Below the pieces are notes generated by a model. The model worked only from the letters and a program-made list of their open reading frames with translations, had not been told where the DNA came from and searched no databases. Position numbers and translations under genes: made by a program. From DATBVX01 sp035263105 (GTDB taxonomy: Bacteria; Pseudomonadota; Gammaproteobacteria; Steroidobacterales; Steroidobacteraceae), in assembly GCA_035263105.1 (NCBI GenBank), contig DATFRO010000064.1:49934-113933 (forward strand): a stretch of DNA of 64,000 nt, given 5' to 3'. How positions within the stretch are numbered: position 1 is the first letter of the stretch; every line of letters begins with the position of its first letter. Below, one piece after another: positions 58,602 to 64,000 of this stretch.

Positions 58602-61600
58602 ATGCGCCCCTCACGCCTGATCCCGATCGTTGCCTCCAGCCTGCTGCTCGCGGCCTGCGCCGGGAGCCCGGACAAGGGGACGCTCGCGAGTCTGCACAAG
58701 GTGGCGGCGGACACGACCGACGTGCCGGTGCAGGTGAGCGAAGGTCTCGACAAGGCCGCGCAGAGCTATCAGCGCTTCCTCGACGACACGCCGGAAAGTG
58801 CGCTGACGCCCGAGGCCATGCGCCGCCTTGCGGATATCAAGATCGACAAAGAGTACGGAATGCTCGGCGACAGCAAGCCGGCAACGGCCGGCGCCGGCAA
58901 GGCCGCAACGTCGGGCGCCAGCTCCAATACCGCGCGCACCGCCAAGCGCGACTCAGGCCAGCTGCCGACACCGGCGGCCGCCGCGAAGATCGACACGCCG
59001 AGCGCCACGCGCCCCAAGACGATCGCGACGGAAATGCCGGCGGTCTCCGAGCGCGAGCTCGAGCGGCGCATCACCGGTGAGTCGACCATCGCCTCGAGCG
59101 ACGCACTGTCCGAACTGCCATTGCCCGAGGGCGCGAATCGCGATCTCGAACGCGCCGGTCCCGCCGAGGCCATCAAGCTCTACGACGAGCTGCTCGAGAA
59201 GTATCCCGCCTACGCGTATCGCGACCAGGTGCTCTACCAGAAGGCGCGCGCCTGCGATGAGCTCGGCCGCACCGACGACGCCATGAAAGTGATGGCGCAG
59301 CTCATCGCCGAGCATCCGCGCTCGCGCTACCTCGACGAAGTGCAGTTCCGCCGCGCCGAGCACTTCTTCACGCGCCGCAAGTATCGCGATGCCGAGGGTG
59401 CCTACCAGGCGATCGTCACCGCGGGACCGGGCTCCGAGTATTACGAGCTCGCGCTCTACAAGCTCGGCTGGACGCTCTACAAGCAGGAATTCTACGAAGA
59501 AGCGCTGCACAGCTACTTCGCGCTGCTCGACTTCAAGGTCGCGAGTGGCTACGACTTCGATTCGACGCACGAGGAGGAGGAAGAGCGGCGCGTCGAGGAC
59601 ACCTTCCAGGTCGTGAGCTTGAGTCTCTCGAACCTCGGCGGGCCGGAAGTGGTCGGCCAGTACTTCGCGGCGAACGGCCATCGCCCGTACGAAGACCGCG
59701 TGTATCGCTACTTCGGCGAGTTCTATCTCACCAAGCTCCGCTACCAGGACGCCGCAACGGTCTACAAGTCGTTCGTCGACCTCTACCCGCTGCACGTCAA
59801 TGCGCCGCATTTCAGCATGCGCGTAATCGAGATCTACGAGGCGGGCGGCTTCCCGAAACTGGTGCTCGACTCGAAGAAGGAGTTCGCGAGCCACTACGGC
59901 CTCAACTCCGAGTACTGGCGCCACTTCGAGATCGGCAAGTCGCCGCAGGTGCTCGGCTACCTCAAGAGCAACCTGAAGGACCTCGCGAATCACTACCACG
60001 CGCAGTACCAGGACGCGCGCCAGGTCAATGACAAGCCCGCCAACTACGCGGAAGCGACGCGCTGGTACCGCGAGTTCCTCGATTCGTTCCACGACGACGC
60101 GCAGGCACCCGCCCTCAACTATCAGCTCGCCGACCTGCTGCGCGAGAACGCCGACCAGGCGGGCGCGGCCCGCGAGTACGAACGCACCGCCTACGAGTAT
60201 CCGGCGCACGAGAAGGCTGCTGCTGCGGGCTATGCGGCCATCTATGCGCATCGCGAATACCTCAAGGTGGTGAGCGCGGACGCGAAGGACGCAGCACGGC
60301 GCGACACGGTCACGAGCTCGCTCAAGTTCGCGGACACCTTTCCGCAGCACGAGAACGCCGCGGTCGTGCTCGGTGCCGCCGCCGAGGACCTCTACGACAT
60401 GAAGGACTTCGTGCTCGCGCGCACCTCCGCTCAGAAACTGATCGACAATTTCCCCGGCGCGGCGCCTGCGGTGCGGCGCACGGCCTGGGTCGTGGTGGCG
60501 CACTCCTCCTTCGACCTCGCGGAATACCAGCCGGCCGAGCAGGCCTATACGCGCGTGCTCGAGGTCACACCGCAGGACGACCAGGGCCGCCCGGCGCTGG
60601 TCGAAAACCTCGCGGCCTCGATCTACAAGCAGGGTGAGCAGGCGAACGAGCGCGGCGAGTTCCGCGCGGCGGCCGATCATTTCCTGCGCGTGAGCAAGGC
60701 AGCCCCGACTTCGAAGATCTGCGCCAACGCGCAGTACGATGCGGGCGCCGCACTGATTCGCCTGCAGGACTGGAGCGCGGCGGCCGAAGTCCTCGACAAC
60801 TTCCGCCGCACCTATCCGGGTCACGAGCTGGAGAAGCAAGCGACCCAGCAGCTCGCCTTCGTGCATCGCGAGGCGGGTCAGCTGACGCAAGCCGCGGCCG
60901 AGTATGAGCGCGTGGCGACGGAGGCGGACAAGCCGGAGCTGCGCGCGGAGGCGTTGCTGCTCGCGGGCGACCTCTACCAGAAGGCGACCAACGCCGACCG
61001 CGCGCTCGATGTCTATTCACGCTATGTCGAGCAGTTTCCGAAGCCGGTCGAGACGGCGGTCGAGACGCGCTCGAAGATCGCCGATATCTACAAGGCCAGG
61101 AACGACACGGCGCACTACCACGAACAGCTCGGCGAGATCGTGCGCATCGACGCTGCGGCGGGGAGCGAGCGCACCGATCGCACACGCAATCTCGCTGCCC
61201 GCTCGGGGCTGGTGCTGGCCGAGGAGCTCTACCAGCGCTTCGCCGTCCTCAAGCTCGTGCAACCGTTCGAGCAGAGCCTGCAGGCGAAGCGGCATGCCAT
61301 GGACGCCGCGACCGAGGCCTTCAACAACCTCGTCGGTTACCAGGTGGGTGAAGTCACCGCGGCCGCCACTTTCTACATGGCCGAGATCTATTCGAACTTC
61401 GGCCGTTCGCTGACCGAATCGGAGCGACCGGCAAATCTCACCGGCGCCGCCTTGCAGAAGTACGAGGACGCCATCGAAGAGGAGGCATTCCCGCTCGAGG
61501 AAAAGGCGATCGGCGTTCACGAGAAGAACCTCGAGCTGATGGGCAAGGGCATCTATAACGCGTGGACCGAGAAGAGCCTCGCGCGCCTCGCGGTGCTGAA

Positions 61601-61802
61601 GCCGGGGCGTTACGCGAAATCCGAGATCAGCAGCGGATTCCTGGGCTCGATCGATCGCTACGTGTATCGCCAGCCGGCACCGCCCGCCGTGCCGCTCGAC
61701 GGCACCACGCCGCCGAGCGAAACGCCGCCCGCGTCGGCGCTCGTGCCGACCGCGAACACCAGCCAGACCGCGCCTTTCGAGCGCGTGAGCCCACAGGAGT
61801 AG
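58602..61802 (+). CDS. Large TPR lipoprotein (GltD-like)
   Basis: 1066 aa lipoprotein: LLAAC lipobox (Cys19), low-complexity Ala/Thr/Lys segment (about 85-150), then many TPR-type repeats spanning most of the protein (AIKLYDELLEKYPAYAYRDQVLYQKARACDELG, EFYLTKLRYQDAATVYKSFVDLYPLHVN, ALLLAGDLYQKATNADRALDVYSRYVEQFPK). Its C-terminus is Pro/Thr-rich. It starts directly after the preceding stop. A huge TPR lipoprotein next to ExbB/ExbD genes recalls GltD/AgnA of Myxococcus (inference). Confidence 0.82.
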   Translation: MRPSRLIPIVASSLLLAACAGSPDKGTLASLHKVAADTTDVPVQVSEGLDKAAQSYQRFLDDTPESALTPEAMRRLADIKIDKEYGMLGDSKPATAGAGKAATSGASSNTARTAKRDSGQLPTPAAAAKIDTPSATRPKTIATEMPAVSERELERRITGESTIASSDALSELPLPEGANRDLERAGPAEAIKLYDELLEKYPAYAYRDQVLYQKARACDELGRTDDAMKVMAQLIAEHPRSRYLDEVQFRRAEHFFTRRKYRDAEGAYQAIVTAGPGSEYYELALYKLGWTLYKQEFYEEALHSYFALLDFKVASGYDFDSTHEEEEERRVEDTFQVVSLSLSNLGGPEVVGQYFAANGHRPYEDRVYRYFGEFYLTKLRYQDAATVYKSFVDLYPLHVNAPHFSMRVIEIYEAGGFPKLVLDSKKEFASHYGLNSEYWRHFEIGKSPQVLGYLKSNLKDLANHYHAQYQDARQVNDKPANYAEATRWYREFLDSFHDDAQAPALNYQLADLLRENADQAGAAREYERTAYEYPAHEKAAAAGYAAIYAHREYLKVVSADAKDAARRDTVTSSLKFADTFPQHENAAVVLGAAAEDLYDMKDFVLARTSAQKLIDNFPGAAPAVRRTAWVVVAHSSFDLAEYQPAEQAYTRVLEVTPQDDQGRPALVENLAASIYKQGEQANERGEFRAAADHFLRVSKAAPTSKICANAQYDAGAALIRLQDWSAAAEVLDNFRRTYPGHELEKQATQQLAFVHREAGQLTQAAAEYERVATEADKPELRAEALLLAGDLYQKATNADRALDVYSRYVEQFPKPVETAVETRSKIADIYKARNDTAHYHEQLGEIVRIDAAAGSERTDRTRNLAARSGLVLAEELYQRFAVLKLVQPFEQSLQAKRHAMDAATEAFNNLVGYQVGEVTAAATFYMAEIYSNFGRSLTESERPANLTGAALQKYEDAIEEEAFPLEEKAIGVHEKNLELMGKGIYNAWTEKSLARLAVLKPGRYAKSEISSGFLGSIDRYVYRQPAPPAVPLDGTTPPSETPPASALVPTANTSQTAPFERVSPQE

Positions 61803-61805
61803 CCC

Positions 61806-62462
61806 GTGTCGCCACGCACCCAGGTTCGATCAGTCACCTCGACGTGCCGCGCTGTGTCGGTGCTCACGACGGCGCTGATGCTGATCGGCTGCGCGGTCTC
61901 CACCACTCCCGCGAGCCGGCAGGTGGCGGCGCCGAAGTCGCAGATCCAGCAGGACGAGGGCGGCTTCACGATCGCCGAGGAAGTGCGCGTCGCGGTGGAT
62001 GTCCGCACCCAGTACGAGAACGCCATCCGCCTGCTCGAGCAGCAGCAATACGAGCAGGGCATCGCCCTCCTCCTCAAGGTGACCGAGGCCGCGCCGAACG
62101 TGACCGCGCCGCACATCGATCTCGGTATCGCCTATGGCCGGTCGGGTGATCTCGACAAGGGCATCGAGAGCCTGAAGCACGCGCTCGAGCTCAATCCGCG
62201 CCACCCGGTCGCCTACAACGAGCTCGGCATGCTCTACCGACGCAAGGGCGATTTCGCGGCGGCACGCGCGAGCTATCAGAAGGCGCTCGAGCTCGCGCCC
62301 GAGTTTCATTTCGCGCGGCTCAATCTCGCCATTCTCTGTGACATCTACCTCGCGGATCCCGGCTGCGCGCTCGACAACTACCTCGCCTACCAGCAGGCGG
62401 TGCCGGGCGACGACAAGGCGGCGAAGTGGATTGCCGACGTACGCACCCGGGCGGGTCGCTAG
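61806..62462 (+). CDS. TPR lipoprotein (GltE-like)
   Basis: 218 aa. Lipobox LIGC (Cys29) after a long basic leader, then three or four TPRs: YENAIRLLEQQQYEQGIALLLKVTEAAP, HIDLGIAYGRSGDLDKGIESLKHALELNP, AYNELGMLYRRKGDFAAARASYQKALELAPEF. The start is GTG, 3 bp after the previous stop. Small TPR lipoproteins accompany the TolQ/TolR-like genes in Agl-Glt-type and TonB2-type clusters. Confidence 0.85.
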   Translation: MSPRTQVRSVTSTCRAVSVLTTALMLIGCAVSTTPASRQVAAPKSQIQQDEGGFTIAEEVRVAVDVRTQYENAIRLLEQQQYEQGIALLLKVTEAAPNVTAPHIDLGIAYGRSGDLDKGIESLKHALELNPRHPVAYNELGMLYRRKGDFAAARASYQKALELAPEFHFARLNLAILCDIYLADPGCALDNYLAYQQAVPGDDKAAKWIADVRTRAGR

Positions 62463-62471
62463 GAGGAGCTC

Positions 62472-62885
62472 ATGGTCAGCCGATTGTTCTGCCTGTCACT
62501 GCTTGCGCTCTCGGCCACGGCCGCCGCCGATGACGTCGCGAGCACAGCCGTGCCGCGTGTCGCGAGTACGGCCGCGCCGCGCCCGGACGCGCGCAAGCCT
62601 GAAGCGCCCGCCAAGGCGAGCGCGAAGCAGGAGAAGGACACGAAGACTGCGGCCAGCGACAAGAAGGCGGCAGAGAAGCCCGAAGGTGACGTGAAGATGT
62701 CGGGCATGTCGATCCTCGGCAATGACGAGGCTCCGAAGTCGCTGGTGATCGTTCCCTGGAAGGGCTCGGAGCTCGGGGACACGCCCGCGATCTCGCGGCT
62801 GCTCGACGATTCGACGCAGCCCGTGGACAAGGAAGTGTTCATGCGCGAGCTCGCCTACTACCAGATCCGTTCCAGTTCGAAGTGA
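62472..62885 (+). CDS. Lys/Ala-rich periplasmic protein of the cluster
   Basis: 137 aa. Signal peptide (MVSRLFCLSLLALSATAAA), a disordered Ala/Lys/Pro-rich region (residues about 25-75), then a short conserved-looking C-terminal part: KMSGMSILGNDEAPKSLVIVPWKGSELGD...VFMRELAYYQIR. GGAGG precedes the ATG at 62472. No firm family; in this position GltF of Myxococcus is a possible analogue. Confidence 0.75.
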   Translation: MVSRLFCLSLLALSATAAADDVASTAVPRVASTAAPRPDARKPEAPAKASAKQEKDTKTAASDKKAAEKPEGDVKMSGMSILGNDEAPKSLVIVPWKGSELGDTPAISRLLDDSTQPVDKEVFMRELAYYQIRSSSK

Positions 62886-62910
62886 TTGGCCACAGCGGGA
62901 GGTTCATACC

Positions 62911-63582
62911 GTGGACATCTTTTACGCAATCGTGAAGATCTTCGTCGAAGGCGGCGCCTTCATGATCCCGATCCTGATCGCAGGCGCGATCGGGACCGCG
63001 ATCGCCGTCGAACGCTACGTCACGCTCACGCGGATCGGCGTGAAGAACCGCAGCGTCTGGGCACAGGTCGAGCCGGCGCTCACCAGCGGCGACTTCGACA
63101 AGGCGCGCGAGCTCACCAAGGATGACTCGATCATCTCGCGGCTGCTGAGCGTGGGTCTCGCGCTGCAGGGCGCGGTGCGACGTCGTGACGACGTCAAGGT
63201 CGCGATGCAGGAGACCATGACGCAGATCATGCCGCGCCTCGAGAAGCGCACGCACTACCTCGCGACGCTCGCGAATGTCGCGACGCTCCTCGGCCTGCTC
63301 GGCACGGTCAGCGGCCTGATCCACGCCTTCTCGGCGGTGGCGACCGTGAACCCGGCGGAGAAGGCGAACCTGCTCTCCGCGAGTATCTCCGAGGCCATGA
63401 ACTGCACGGCCTTCGGCCTGGTCACGGCGGTGCCGTTCCTGGTTCTGCATGCGCTGCTGCAGTCGAAGACCGCGCAGCTGATCGAGAACCTCGAGGCGGT
63501 CTCGATCAAGTTCCTGACGGTGCTCACGACACGCCAGTCGACGCGCGCGCACCTCGAGCTGGCGCGGGTCGCCAACGCGTAA
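62911..63582 (+). CDS. MotA/TolQ/ExbB proton channel family protein
   Basis: 223 aa with three transmembrane helices (about 15-35, 118-140, 155-178). LGLLGTVSGLIHAF and ISEAMNCTAFGLVTAVPFLVLHALL are the ExbB/TolQ channel-lining signatures, including the conserved Thr. It uses the proton motive force with the TolR/ExbD-like partner encoded next. The start is GTG at 62911, with GGGAGG about 13 nt upstream. Confidence 0.93.
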   Translation: MDIFYAIVKIFVEGGAFMIPILIAGAIGTAIAVERYVTLTRIGVKNRSVWAQVEPALTSGDFDKARELTKDDSIISRLLSVGLALQGAVRRRDDVKVAMQETMTQIMPRLEKRTHYLATLANVATLLGLLGTVSGLIHAFSAVATVNPAEKANLLSASISEAMNCTAFGLVTAVPFLVLHALLQSKTAQLIENLEAVSIKFLTVLTTRQSTRAHLELARVANA

Positions 63583-63591
63583 GGAACCCTC

Positions 63592-64000
63592 ATGTACGAA
63601 ACTCACGCACGCAGCCTGCGCAAACCGGCCGGCCTCCTGCTGGTGCCGATGATCGACATCTTCACGGTGCTGGTCACGTTCCTGCTGATGACGGCCGTGT
63701 TTGCGCGCATCACCATCCTGCAGCTCGACTTGCCGAGCGCCGCGGGCGGCTCGCCCAGCGAGCCGACCTTCAGGCTCGAGGTGATCGTGCGCCAGGAGGG
63801 GCTCGAGCTCACCAACGGCAGCACGCGGATCGCCGCCATCCCCACGGTGAATGGCGAGTACGACCTGAAGACGCTGTCCGATCTGGCGTTGTCGTTGAAG
63901 CGTGACCATCCCGACGTCGACAGCGCATCCGTGCTGCTGGAAGCGGAGGTCAAGTACGACAGCCTCATCCAGGTGATGGATGCGATCCGCAGCATCGAAC
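63592..64000 (+). CDS. Biopolymer transport ExbD/TolR family protein, partial
   Basis: Runs off the right edge after 136 codons. One TM helix with the essential Asp in LLLVPMIDIFTVLVTFLLM, then the periplasmic domain (LEVIVRQEGLELTNGSTRIAAIP...). AAGGA precedes the ATG at 63592. Stator partner of the preceding TolQ/ExbB-like protein. Confidence 0.92.
   Translation, partial: MYETHARSLRKPAGLLLVPMIDIFTVLVTFLLMTAVFARITILQLDLPSAAGGSPSEPTFRLEVIVRQEGLELTNGSTRIAAIPTVNGEYDLKTLSDLALSLKRDHPDVDSASVLLEAEVKYDSLIQVMDAIRSIE

Noticed and set aside
1..64000. CRISPR arrays, rRNA genes, insertion sequences
   Set aside because: No spaced repeat array, no rRNA signature and no transposase or IS ends were seen; the only mobile DNA is the tRNA-Thr element.

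Overview
The window is high-GC DNA from a chromosome, most likely of a gammaproteobacterium. The AceE-type homodimeric pyruvate dehydrogenase, an E3 subunit with its own lipoyl domain, rplU-rpmA-obgE facing ispB, ileS-lspA-ispH, and a fimT/pilVWX/pilY1/pilE minor-pilin operon all fit the Xanthomonadales/Steroidobacterales neighbourhood. That placement is inference; nothing here is species-diagnostic. Coding density is high, many neighbours overlap by the 4-nt ATGA arrangement, and GTG and TTG starts are common.

Layout. 1-4405 (minus): pyruvate dehydrogenase complex aceE-aceF-lpd, with lpd running off the left edge. 4471-7737 (plus): M17 aminopeptidase, dihydroorotase and RNase T. 7742-13231: monothiol glutaredoxin, a DUF1289 protein, a Urate_ox_N-like membrane protein, nadC, an ArsR regulator with a palindromic operator, and a large GAF-PAS-PAS-GGDEF-EAL c-di-GMP protein. 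13465-19201: a lipoprotein locus, with a DUF4382-like lipoprotein convergent with a three-gene operon of a DUF6502-like regulator and two paralogous DUF5666 lipoproteins. 19235-25415: envelope lipid and glycan genes (ArnT-like and DPM-like glycosyltransferases, a DUF374/LpxJ-like acyltransferase, two LpxL-like acyltransferases) plus a CDF metal exporter.

25357-27991 is a compact (about 2.6 kb) integrative element inserted in the 3' half of a tRNA-Thr(CGU) gene. It is bounded by perfect 46-bp direct repeats, carries two unknown secreted proteins, and has a tyrosine recombinase that looks decayed (ATA in place of a start codon, plus a frameshift). 28083-36282 holds a Fur/Irr-like regulator with an apparently leaderless promoter and the minor-pilin/PilY1 operon. 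36266-43659 (mostly minus) is housekeeping: ispH, lspA, ileS, ribF, murJ, then rpsT on plus. 43780-48948 holds three amidohydrolase-fold proteins, a GNAT acetyltransferase and an Asp/Glu-racemase-like protein. 49002-53003 has two small conserved proteins, obgE, rpmA, rplU and ispB. 53121-55777 encodes an LTxxQ periplasmic protein, a CPBP-like membrane protein and a PqaA-like hydrolase.

The right end (56156 to the edge) is one plus-strand cluster: a periplasmic coiled-coil protein, three TPR proteins (two of them lipoproteins), a small Lys/Ala-rich periplasmic protein, a TolQ/ExbB proton channel and a TolR/ExbD protein. It resembles the core of the Myxococcus Agl-Glt machinery, meaning a proton-motive-force-driven trans-envelope complex of unknown role in gammaproteobacteria. 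This cluster and the tRNA-integrated mini-element are the two parts most worth following up.
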